The translations under genes and the position numbers were made by a program. A DNA stretch of 20,685 nt, from NCBI GenBank assembly GCA_030637805.1, contig DAOWFV010000102.1, positions 1 to 20,685 on the forward strand, given 5' to 3'. Below are positions 8,601-14,207 of the stretch, one piece after another. The notes beneath the pieces are model-generated. The model saw nothing but the letters and a program-made list of their open reading frames with translations. It made no database searches and had not been told where the DNA came from. The stretch is from Acidobacteriota bacterium. GTDB taxonomy: Bacteria; Acidobacteriota; Thermoanaerobaculia; Thermoanaerobaculales; Sulfomarinibacteraceae. The stretch's first letter is position 1. Every line of letters begins with the position of its first letter.

Positions 8601-9057
8601 GCTCGAGGGGCGGCCGGCAGCATCGTCCAGGGAGGTGGAGCTGCGGCTGGGTCTGGACCTTCAGCTCCCCGAGCAGTACCTCCCGGAGCCGGCCTTGCGC
8701 CTGAGCTTCTACAAGCGTCTTGCCGCCTGCGAGGATGAGGAGGCCTTGAAGAGTCTGCTCGACGAGATGAGCGACCGCTACGGCCCGGCCCCGCCCCAGA
8801 CCGCGGCCTTGGCGCAAGCGCAGCGGGTGCGCCTCGCCGCCCGTCGGGCCGGGGTGACGGCGGTGACCCGGCGCCACGGTCGTTGGCGGTTGCGCCTGGA
8901 TCCTGTGACCCTTCCGTCGGAGAGGCTGGCGGATGTCCTGACCGGCTGGCCGGGGGCGAAGGTCAGCCCGGCGGGTGAGATCAGTTTTCCGACGGATGCG
9001 GCGGGCTCCGATCCCGCCGAGGTCCTTCGCTTCCTCGAACCGCTCGGTGAGCAGTAG
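5689..9057 (+). CDS. mfd: Transcription-repair coupling factor Mfd
   Basis: A 1122-residue protein, normal length for Mfd. It pushes or removes RNA polymerase stalled at DNA damage and recruits UvrA. The N-terminal UvrB-like module spans about 1-330. The RNA-polymerase-interacting CarD-like domain is at about 455-530 (RPGDLVVHIDHGIGVFTGF). The SF2 translocase follows, with Walker A GDVGYGKTE (about 615), DEEQ box (about 715), SATPIPRTLN and the QLYQLRGRVGRS motif VI (about 885). The C-terminal TRCF domain covers about 970-1080. The ATG at 5689 has no clear Shine-Dalgarno; a TTG at 5671 is in frame but sits in the repeat array, so I prefer the ATG. No frameshift is seen. It probably shares transcription with ribBA unless the repeats separate them. 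Confidence 0.97.
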   Translation: MTSYPLPDLSELTRQLVQGVPGLAVGGVVPGARALAVAAVAAGGWPRKLGLVVVPHVAEAEDLAAGLGLLAPGLRVGVAPAELAGPYLGAEPPLAARLQAMRLLHRVAAGEIDLVVASARVLASPIPLPSAVAEGALHLEVGKRIDPQELAGRLTAAGYRRVDLVEEAGEYAIRGWVVDLHTGGETGLRLQLDDDVVEAIRPFDPASQRGCGESLERLTVLPLDGFPAEKERLDALAAHLERKCPALAVQIAEGAERRLWWGALHLAGQSTSWLDVAGEIVVCDRDEVLGELGRWWTVQEREWQTLSRRAMELPPPPSMLISPDDLRPSLETPSLRLEQLELVDGSTTWRRLATHPAESFVRRLPDLVPTLRARRGQDLAQALVVASAGEGRRFAHLLCEGGVDPVPAPPPRGGVSIVEGGPQHGFIWEGELAVYGRRDLTAAPAPRRRSGVSAFASDLRDLRPGDLVVHIDHGIGVFTGFRRVQVEDRELEMMALAYHGGDSLMVPVERADLIQKYASGEADVSPRLDRLGGGSWRRRKARVKKAVREMAAELLRLAAVRHASRGYEFSLDSPWQREFEDAFEFDLTPDQERAVSEIKGDMESPRPMDRLLCGDVGYGKTEVAIRASFKAVLDGKQVAVLAPTTILVEQHLETFRRRFEGFLVEIRMLSRFTTAAEAKDAVEGLAEGKVDVVVGTHRLLSDSVRFRDLGLVILDEEQRFGVAQKERLKRLRTEIDVVAMSATPIPRTLNMTLSGLREVSLIETPPRDRQAVETSVLEFSEDVVREAVLYEMERGGQVYFVHNRVRSIGAVAEWLRRAVPEARVVVAHGQMSERPLERAMRTFLDGEADVLLATAIIENGLDIPNANTLLVNRADRFGLAQLYQLRGRVGRSERLAFAYFLVPPGKALSPTARARLAAIQEFCELGAGFRIAARDLEIRGAGNLLGAEQHGFLEAVGFETYCQLLEEAVAELEGRPAASSREVELRLGLDLQLPEQYLPEPALRLSFYKRLAACEDEEALKSLLDEMSDRYGPAPPQTAALAQAQRVRLAARRAGVTAVTRRHGRWRLRLDPVTLPSERLADVLTGWPGAKVSPAGEISFPTDAAGSDPAEVLRFLEPLGEQ

Positions 9058-9087
9058 CAGGTCGCGCGGCTGAGGGTAAATGATTGA

Positions 9088-9178
9088 GAGGTTAAGAGTT
9101 AAGAGTAAAGAAGCTAAGGAAAACGGGTCAAGGAAACGAGCTGATCGACCTCGTGCTCTTAACCTCCTCACCTCTTAA
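9088..9178. repeat. Intergenic element with inverted heptad-repeat ends
   Basis: The 222-nt gap after mfd starts with 7-nt units (GAGGTTA, AGAGTTA, AGAGTAA; 9088-9108) and contains inverted copies on the other side. GAGGTTAAGAG (9088-9098) is perfectly complementary to CTCTTAACCTC (9156-9166), and a second CCTCTTAACC follows (9171-9180). An inner pair, GTCAAGG against CCTTGAC (near 9127 and 9180), adds to the potential structure. The transcript could form a long hairpin downstream of mfd. The remainder, 9188-9279, shows only an AGGA ribosome site before the next gene. Confidence 0.55.
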
Positions 9179-9279
9179 CCCTTGACTTTTTGGCCTTTGC
9201 CACTGCCGGTGGTTGGTCGTGATCCCCTCTTTCTGTGAGACGGGCGCTGCCAGTGGGCCGGGAGCGGTAGGATGGCCCC

Positions 9280-10515
9280 ATGGATCGAACGCAGGGCGAG
9301 GATCTAGGCTACGGGGTTCGGGTGGCTCCCTCGGTGGGCGATGAGGTGATCGTCACCAGCCCCCGCTTCGACCTCGGCTGGCAGGTCCGGGCCGGGAAAA
9401 CGCCGGGAACCGCCGTGCTGTGGCGGGAGTGGCCGTACGAGGTGGTAGGGCGGCAACCGGCTGGGGCGGGTGATTGTTGGACCCTGCGGCCGTGGGACGA
9501 GGCGACGGCCATGAGGACGGTGTTCACTCTCGACCCGGACTCGGTGTGCCCCCTGGGGGAGGAGGCGGTCGCCGAGCGGCGGGGGAGGTGGACGCGTGTT
9601 TGGACGTTGCCTTTCCTGCCCCTGCTCGGGATGGCGCCGGCGCGGCTCCAGAAGCGCTGGAGCAACCTCTGGGACTTCCCCGCCGGCGCGGCGACCTGGG
9701 TTTCGGCGATCGCCGAGGTGCTGGTCGGTACGCTCGGCACGATGCAGATGGTAGCGCTGGCCTGGGGCGGCGATTTCTTTCTCCCGGGGTGCCTTCGGTG
9801 GCTGGTAGTCGCCGGACCCGTCCTCCTCTTCTCGGGGCTGGCCCGAATGACACAGGTGGCTGCCGACGGTGAGCCCGTCGGCTCCCCGTTCGGGCTGCCG
9901 CTCGCCCTCCTGCTGCGAGAGCCGAGGCGCCCGAAGGAGGAGTCGGGGCCGGAAGTGCGTCACGTCGACGAGGACGGCGGCTCTCTCGAGCTGGTGTCGG
10001 CGGTGCACCGGGCCGACTGGGACCGGGACGGGATCTTGAGCTTTCGCGGGCGACGCTATCGCCTCGACTCCACCTGGCAGGAAGGGCGGCAGTGGGTCTA
10101 TCGGTTCAACTGCTCCACCGACCAGGAACCCGGGGACCGCGCTCTGCAACTGCAGGTGCCTCCAAATACACCCTTTGCCGCGCCCCAGGCTCGCAGCGCG
10201 CCGCCATCCCTTTTGGGCACAGCGCTGGTGACCGCCTGTGTCACCCTCGGCCCACGGCCAGACCAGGAGCGATGGGCCGAGCACCTGGGGATCCGTCCGA
10301 TCTGGCTGACCCTGGTCGGAGCGAGCGCGGAGCTCGTGGGCGGGGTTGTCAACATCGGCAACGATGCTAACCGTGGGGTGCCTCTGCTGCTCATCCTCGA
10401 CCTCTTCCTGGTCGGTGAGGGGTTGCTGCGGTTGGCCGGGGGGGTCCTGAGCGGGCGGCCGGTCGGCAGCATTTTCGGGTGGATTCTGCGCCCTCTTTAC
10501 CGTCGATGGCTCTAG
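9280..10515 (+). CDS. Hypothetical multi-pass membrane protein
   Basis: A 411-residue protein I do not recognise. The N-terminal about 100 residues are soluble and beta-rich looking. Hydrophobic segments follow at about 138-163 and 171-190, then a charged soluble region with many Trp and Arg residues (about 212-305). Further hydrophobic segments lie at about 308-324, 339-360 and 366-391, with a short basic tail (RPLYRRWL). This suggests an inner-membrane protein with four or five spans and a soluble domain between two membrane bundles. No catalytic motif or signal peptide is evident. The ATG at 9280 has AGGA about 6 nt upstream. It stands alone between two repeat-bearing gaps. GC and codon use match the neighbours, so it is a resident gene, probably lineage-specific. 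Confidence 0.8.
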   Translation: MDRTQGEDLGYGVRVAPSVGDEVIVTSPRFDLGWQVRAGKTPGTAVLWREWPYEVVGRQPAGAGDCWTLRPWDEATAMRTVFTLDPDSVCPLGEEAVAERRGRWTRVWTLPFLPLLGMAPARLQKRWSNLWDFPAGAATWVSAIAEVLVGTLGTMQMVALAWGGDFFLPGCLRWLVVAGPVLLFSGLARMTQVAADGEPVGSPFGLPLALLLREPRRPKEESGPEVRHVDEDGGSLELVSAVHRADWDRDGILSFRGRRYRLDSTWQEGRQWVYRFNCSTDQEPGDRALQLQVPPNTPFAAPQARSAPPSLLGTALVTACVTLGPRPDQERWAEHLGIRPIWLTLVGASAELVGGVVNIGNDANRGVPLLLILDLFLVGEGLLRLAGGVLSGRPVGSIFGWILRPLYRRWL

Positions 10516-10516
10516 G

Positions 10517-10730
10517 CAGGTCGCAAGTCTCAGGTCTCAGGTCGCACAGGTCGCACAGGTAGCAGGTCGCAAGTCGCAAGTCGCAAGTCGCAAGTCGCAA
10601 GTCGCACCGAGATCGTTGGCTAGATTCCTGCGATGTCAAGCCCTATTTGTAACTTTCGTGAGTTCTTCAATGAGACCTGAAGCCTGAGACCTGAAACCTG
10701 TGCGACCTGAGACCTGAGACCTGAGACCTT
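10517..10730. repeat. Complex heptad-repeat element with 24-bp perfect inverted arms
   Basis: The 299-nt gap is mostly repeats. The left part holds GTCTCAG and GTCGCAC units, then five perfect GTCGCAA heptamers plus a GTCGCAC (10566-10607). The right part holds GAGACCT-type heptamers (10672-10729). The segment 10528-10551 is an exact 24-base inverted copy of 10696-10719, so the region can form a long cruciform or RNA hairpin. The core (10608-10671) is non-repetitive and has no ORF. No CRISPR-like spacing is present: the repeats are contiguous. Confidence 0.85.
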
Positions 10731-10814
10731 ATCTGCACTGTCCTCACCGGAGTTTCCGGATGGTAATGGGTTACGTGGAGCGACGAAATATCAGTGACAT
10801 GCTACGCTTCGCTG

Positions 10815-11666
10815 ATGGGTGGTTTGCGTTGCTCCCGTTGCGGCCTCGTCCTTCTGGCGCTGGCCGGGGCCTTGTCCTGCGGGGTCGACGAGGATGTTCT
10901 GGCGCAGGTGGGTCGGCAGCGGTTGTACATGGCTCCGTTTCAGGTCTACGTGGGCGAAGTAACCGGCGAAATCTGGCAAGGAGTGGACACGCGCGCCGCA
11001 TCACGCCTTCTCGACCAGTACCTGGATCAACAGGTGATCTTGGAAGCCGCTCGTCAGAAGGACGTGGGCGATGTCTCCGGGGAGGGTCGCCAGCGACCGA
11101 GGGAAATGCGGCTGCTGCTGGAGGAGCTCTGCGGCACAGCGCCCAGTCCGCCCGAGTCAATGGTGGAGGAGGAGGTGGCGCGCCGCGCGAGCGAGCTGAG
11201 ACCTGCGCGAGCGCACGTGCGACAGATGCTGGTGGACAGCCAAGAGCAGGCGGAGGCGGCGCGGGAGCGGCTGATCGCCGGCAATGATTTCGTGGAGATT
11301 TCCCGCGAGGTCAGCCGAGCGCCCAATGCGGCGGCCGGCGGCGAGCTCGGGTTCGTCGACCAGGGCGGCCTGCCGCCGGAGATTGACGAGGTCATCTTTT
11401 CGCTCGCCGCGGGAGAGATCTCCGATCCGGTGAAGAGCCCGTCGGGATACCATGTTTTCCAGGTGCTGGAGGTGGTACCGGCCGGGCCGCCGGACCATCG
11501 TGAGCTCGAGGTGGCGGTGCGTGCCGAACTCCGCCGGAAGGCGACGCGGACACACCTCCGTCAGTGCATCCGAGACCTGGCTTCGGAGATCGGAGTTGAA
11601 GTGCAGACTCGGCGATTGTGGTTTCCCTACCGGGGTAAATATGCGGAGGAACAGGATGAGGCGTAA
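10815..11666 (+). CDS. PpiC-type (parvulin) peptidyl-prolyl isomerase, probable lipoprotein
   Basis: A 283-residue envelope folding factor. The N-terminus is a signal sequence (LVLLALAGALSC) ending in a Cys that fits a relaxed lipobox, so it is probably lipid-anchored in the periplasm. A helical SurA-N-like region follows, then a parvulin domain at about 125-225: RARAHVRQML-type opening, AAGGELGFVDQGGLPPEIDEVIF, the ISDPVKSPSGYHVFQVLEV close. These are standard parvulin landmarks. I chose ATG 10815 because it gives a normal signal peptide; a GTG at 10794 would add seven residues, and neither has a strong ribosome site. The C-terminal tail is basic. It overlaps the next gene, surA-like, by 11 nt, so the two are coupled and both likely serve outer-membrane or secreted protein maturation. 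Confidence 0.85.
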   Translation: MGGLRCSRCGLVLLALAGALSCGVDEDVLAQVGRQRLYMAPFQVYVGEVTGEIWQGVDTRAASRLLDQYLDQQVILEAARQKDVGDVSGEGRQRPREMRLLLEELCGTAPSPPESMVEEEVARRASELRPARAHVRQMLVDSQEQAEAARERLIAGNDFVEISREVSRAPNAAAGGELGFVDQGGLPPEIDEVIFSLAAGEISDPVKSPSGYHVFQVLEVVPAGPPDHRELEVAVRAELRRKATRTHLRQCIRDLASEIGVEVQTRRLWFPYRGKYAEEQDEA

Positions 11667-12636
11667 ATGGTTGCTCGCGGCCGTGGCAGTGCTGATGACG
11701 ACAGGGGCGGTACCGGCAGCGGGCGAGCGGGTGGTGCTCGAGGGAGCGCTGGTGCGCGTCAACGACCGTGTCGTCACCGTGTCCGACTTCGCCGACCGTC
11801 TGCAGCAGGAGCTCACTCAGATTCCCGAACCCCCCGCCGGTGAGGAGCTCCACCAGTTCGCCGAGATGCTGCTGGGGGAGATTATTAACGAGCTGGTCCT
11901 CATGGAGCGCGCCTCCGAAAAGCGCGTCGTGGTGGAGGACGGCATGATCGACGGGGCCATGAAAAACCTGCGCGAAGAGAACAACCTCCAGGATGACGAG
12001 GAGTGGAGGCAGGCGCTGGAAAGCTCGGGGATCACGGAGGAACAGCTGCGGGAGCGCTACCGGCGCACCATTCTGCTTCAACGAACCGTGCAGAGCGAGG
12101 TGCGGCCGGTCGAGATCACCGAAGAAGAGCTGCGCCGACAGTACGAGCAGGACAAGGAGAGGTATCGCGTACCGGCGAAGGTCGAGCTCGAGCAGCTTTT
12201 TTTCGAGGAGTCGGCGGGCAACGCCGAACGCGATCAGCTGCTTCAACGAGCAAGAGGTTTGGTGGGACGGGTGCGGGATGGCGCCGACTTCCGGGCCGAG
12301 GCGACGCTTGCCGGTGTCGAGATTCAGGAGCTTGGGAAGATCCCGGTCGAAGACTGCCGCCCCGACCTCGCCGAGGCTCTCCAGAGCCTCGAGAGCGGTG
12401 GCCTTACGGATCCGCTGCTGGTACCCGGCGGTGTGCAAGTGATCCGCCTGGTTCAAAGGATTCCAGAGGGCTACCAACCCTTCGATGAGGTCGTTACGGA
12501 GCTTCGGCGGCAGAGATCGGCCGAAACTTACGAGAGCCAGACCCGCGGGCTGGTGGAGCGGCTCAAGCAGGAGTACCTGGTGGAGGTGCACCAGGACCGT
12601 CTGGCCACGATCCTCGACAATCTGGGCGGGGCCTGA
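11656..12636 (+). CDS. SurA-like periplasmic chaperone / peptidyl-prolyl isomerase homologue
   Basis: A 326-residue protein starting at ATG 11656, with GGAGG 6 nt upstream and inside the end of the previous gene (11-nt overlap). Residues 1-23 form a Sec signal peptide (basic MRRK, hydrophobic core, VPAAG). A SurA N-terminal chaperone domain follows (about 27-150: VRVNDRVVTVSDFADRL, GEIINELVLMERA), then a PPIC-like domain (about 165-280). This second domain is degenerate: the usual parvulin GGDLG block is not clear, although VPGGVQVIRLVQR matches the final strand. It may therefore work as a chaperone without strong isomerase activity. Pairing with the PpiC lipoprotein suggests a shared pathway for envelope proteins. 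Confidence 0.83.
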   Translation: MRRKWLLAAVAVLMTTGAVPAAGERVVLEGALVRVNDRVVTVSDFADRLQQELTQIPEPPAGEELHQFAEMLLGEIINELVLMERASEKRVVVEDGMIDGAMKNLREENNLQDDEEWRQALESSGITEEQLRERYRRTILLQRTVQSEVRPVEITEEELRRQYEQDKERYRVPAKVELEQLFFEESAGNAERDQLLQRARGLVGRVRDGADFRAEATLAGVEIQELGKIPVEDCRPDLAEALQSLESGGLTDPLLVPGGVQVIRLVQRIPEGYQPFDEVVTELRRQRSAETYESQTRGLVERLKQEYLVEVHQDRLATILDNLGGA

Positions 12637-12640
12637 GCTC

Positions 12641-13612
12641 GTGTCGGGTTCGCGTACCTGGATCAAGGACCTCCAGCCGGGAACCGATATTGAGGAGAGC
12701 TACGCCGTGCGGTCGGCCGACGTGCGCCAGCGCCGTGGTGGTGGACCGTACCTCGCGATCTGCCTGGGAGATCGCACCGGCGACGTGACGGCGCTGGTAT
12801 GGGAAAAAGTCGAGCGGCTTCGGGAGGTTCTCGAACCCGGCACCGTGGTCGCCGTCAAGGGCCAGGTGCAGCGCTACAACCAGCGCATCCAAGTCGTGGT
12901 TCGGCGGGCGGAGGCATTGCCCGACGAGCAGGTGGACCAGGATCTCTTTGTCCGTTCATCGGCGGTCGAACCGGCACTGCTTTGGAAGCAGCTCCTGGCC
13001 CTGATCGAGGAGGTGGGCGAGTCGAACCTCCGCCAGCTCCTCTTTCGAGTGTTTTCCGACCCGGAGGTGGAGAGGCTTTTCAAGGTGGCGCCGGCCGCGC
13101 GATCGATGCACCACGCCTTCCGTTCCGGCCTCCTCGAGCACACGGTGTCGGTGACCACCGCCGCCCTCTCCCTGGCGCGGCACTACCGACTCGACGGGGA
13201 CATGGTTGTGGCGGGCGCCCTGCTCCACGATCTGGGAAAGATCTGGGAGCTCGAGATCGGCGCTTCCATCGAGTACACAGACGACGGGCGCCTGCTCGGA
13301 CACCTTCCCATGGAAACACTCTTCGTGGAGCGAAAGATTATCGAGCTGGAACGCTTCCCACCGGAGCTGCGCCGCCAGCTTCTCCACATCCTGCTCGCCC
13401 ACCATGGTGAGTACGAGTTCGGATCGCCCAGGCGACCGAAGACTCCCGAGGCCCTGCTGGTGCATATGGTGGACAACCTCGACTCGAAGATGGCGGGCAT
13501 GCTCGAGGCGATTGCCGCGGAGGGTTCGGACGACGCGGCGTGGACCCCGTTCTCCAGAATCCTCGAACGCAATATCTACCGGCGTCGCCCGCCGAACGAC
13601 AACGACTCGTAG
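12641..13612 (+). CDS. OB-fold/HD-domain 3'-5' exoribonuclease, YhaM-like
   Basis: A 323-residue protein with the architecture of YhaM, a Mn-dependent 3'-5' exoribonuclease. The N-terminal OB-fold nucleic-acid binding domain spans about 15-95 (PYLAICLGDRTGDVTALVW, GTVVAVKGQVQRYN). The HD hydrolase domain spans about 150-300 with His157/158, GLLEHT (His167) and the HD pair in GALLHDLGK (His196-Asp197), followed by LLAHHGEYEFGS and the metal-binding VHMVDNLDSK. The start is a GTG 4 nt after surA's stop, without a strong Shine-Dalgarno; coupling to surA is likely. Length is close to B. subtilis YhaM (about 314 residues). It is the last gene of the ppiC-surA unit and ends 5 nt from the convergent selenoprotein gene, with no terminator between them. 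Confidence 0.87.
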   Translation: MSGSRTWIKDLQPGTDIEESYAVRSADVRQRRGGGPYLAICLGDRTGDVTALVWEKVERLREVLEPGTVVAVKGQVQRYNQRIQVVVRRAEALPDEQVDQDLFVRSSAVEPALLWKQLLALIEEVGESNLRQLLFRVFSDPEVERLFKVAPAARSMHHAFRSGLLEHTVSVTTAALSLARHYRLDGDMVVAGALLHDLGKIWELEIGASIEYTDDGRLLGHLPMETLFVERKIIELERFPPELRRQLLHILLAHHGEYEFGSPRRPKTPEALLVHMVDNLDSKMAGMLEAIAAEGSDDAAWTPFSRILERNIYRRRPPNDNDS

Positions 13613-13617
13613 CGGTA

Positions 13618-13845
13618 CTAGCCCGCACCGTCGCGGATGATCCCGGCGACCTCACCTTGGTCAGGGAAGCGTCCCAGCCGGCGCTTGGAGAACACCAACT
13701 CGCCGTCCACCTCCACCTCGAAGACGCCGTCTTTGCCTTCGATGAGCCGGGCCCCGGCCCCGAATTCCCGCTCCAGTTCGGCCGCCAGCCCGGCGGCCCG
13801 AGGCTGGTAGTTTCAAACCACGCAGTATTCAATCGATATGTCCAT
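13618..13845 (-). CDS. SelW-like selenoprotein (Rdx family) with in-frame UGA as selenocysteine
   Basis: Reading the minus strand from ATG 13845 gives a 75-residue thioredoxin-like protein if the UGA at 13815-13813 (codon 11) is selenocysteine. The start is MDISIEYCVVUNYQPRAAGL, later LIEGKDGVFEVEVDGELVFS and KRRLGRFPDQGEV, ending at TAG. This matches the Rdx/SelW/SelT/SelH family over its whole length. The UGA falls exactly at the second Cys position of its CxxC/CxxU redox motif and is the only in-frame stop. GGAGGT lies about 4 nt before the ATG. A bSECIS-like hairpin follows the UGA. Members are thought to be thiol/selenol redox proteins; the exact substrate is unknown. Conventional ORF calling would miss it. 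It is convergent with the HD gene. Selenocysteine machinery (selA, selB, selD, tRNA-Sec) is not in the window but would be required. Confidence 0.92.
13773..13815 (-). promoter_or_regulatory. bSECIS-like selenocysteine insertion hairpin
   Basis: Immediately after the UGA codon, GGCCGCC (13798-13792) pairs perfectly with GGCGGCC (13786-13780) around a 5-nt GGGCU loop. An outer helix CCAG/CUGG (13807-13804 with 13776-13773) closes it across an internal loop. The apical loop begins 21 nt after UGA and has G in its first positions. Both agree with known bacterial SECIS elements, which are bound by SelB. The element lies inside the coding sequence, as bacterial SECIS must. Confidence 0.8.
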
Positions 13846-13880
13846 GTCTACCTCCGCGCTCCCGAGACAGTATCCTATCC

Positions 13881-13917
13881 TTTTTTCTCGTGCGCCTCCC
13901 AGACGCGCGAGAAAAAA
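13881..13917. repeat. 14-bp inverted repeat with T6/A6 base
   Basis: TTTTTTCTCGTGCG (13881-13894) and CGCGCGAGAAAAAA (13904-13917) pair across a 9-nt loop with one T/G wobble. It lies just upstream of the selenoprotein start (minus strand). The T run comes first and the A run last on both strands, so it is not itself a standard terminator. It may be an operator or combine with the adjacent dyad. Confidence 0.6.
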
Positions 13918-13922
13918 CAGGA

Positions 13923-13953
13923 GGGCTTGAACCCACAAAGCGGGTTCAAGCCC
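13923..13953 (-). terminator. Perfect 12-bp hairpin followed by T6 on the minus strand (possible terminator)
   Basis: GGGCTTGAACCC (13923-13934) and GGGTTCAAGCCC (13942-13953) are perfectly complementary around a 7-nt loop. Read on the minus strand, the hairpin is followed after 6 nt by TTTTTT. The spacing is longer than ideal, so termination is only possible. It would insulate the selenoprotein gene from minus-strand transcription entering from the right. It could instead be a protein-binding palindrome. Confidence 0.4.
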
Positions 13954-13975
13954 GACGCAATGCTAGCATCATCCC

Positions 13976-14156
13976 TGGCCCGCCTATCTCACCAGGTGCC
14001 GTTGCGAGGGTGGCGAGGTGCGGTGCCCAGCGGTGTTTTGGACCCGAGGGGCGCGGAGGCGTACTCTACAATACGTCGAGCACCCCGAGGCGAGAAAGCG
14101 CCGCTGGGTGCAGTGCATCGTCGGCCGCAGCAGGGAACTGGTGAGATAGGCGGCCA
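13976..14156 (+). ncRNA. Candidate 181-nt rod-shaped structured RNA (6S-like architecture)
   Basis: The gap before the ECF sigma gene has nested long-range complementarity. The closing stem pairs 13976-13995 with 14138-14156 (19 bp, one bulged C; core CGCCTATCTCACCAG). A roughly symmetric bubble of 22 and 21 nt follows. The second stem pairs 14018-14035 with 14099-14116 (17 pairs and a G/A mismatch, five of them G-U). A third stem (14048-14054 with 14080-14086) and a terminal hairpin (14058-14063 with 14072-14077, loop CTCTACAA) complete the rod. The G-U pairs would be A/C mismatches on the other strand, so a + strand RNA is favoured. A closing stem, central bubble and terminal stem of about 180 nt is the layout of 6S RNA, which binds RNA polymerase. 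No sequence-level 6S signature was confirmed. It could instead be a leader of the sigma gene. Confidence 0.4.
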
Positions 14157-14207
14157 AAGGGGGCTCAACGGCTGTGCGTGTTGCTCCGTAGACCTATCGG
14201 AGAAGCG

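Noticed and set aside
6880..9171. A 763-codon open frame on the minus strand inside mfd, with similar long antisense frames in surA (11392-12666) and gspE (17256-18602).
   Set aside because: High GC produces long antisense frames. The translations are low-complexity, rich in Arg, His and Leu, and match no family, while the sense frames are clear known proteins.
10566..10607. Regular short repeats suggesting a CRISPR array.
   Set aside because: Units are 7 nt and contiguous with no spacers, and no cas gene is nearby.
13813..13815. Treating the in-frame TGA as a nonsense mutation (pseudogene).
   Set aside because: It falls exactly at the redox Cys site, the rest of the frame is intact, the ribosome site is strong and a SECIS-like hairpin follows.
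13881..13917. Intrinsic terminator based on the T6/A6 hairpin alone.
   Set aside because: The T run is on the 5' side of the stem on both strands; a terminator needs it on the 3' side.
13942..13953. GGGTTCAAGCCC looked like a tRNA T-arm.
   Set aside because: Acceptor, D and anticodon arms are absent; it is half of a perfect 12-bp palindrome.
14038..14072. TTGGAC with TACTCT (18-bp spacing) and a nearby TACAAT as a sigma-70 promoter for the sigma gene.
   Set aside because: The best -10 is wrongly spaced from the -35, and the bases are part of the predicted RNA structure, so the match may be chance.
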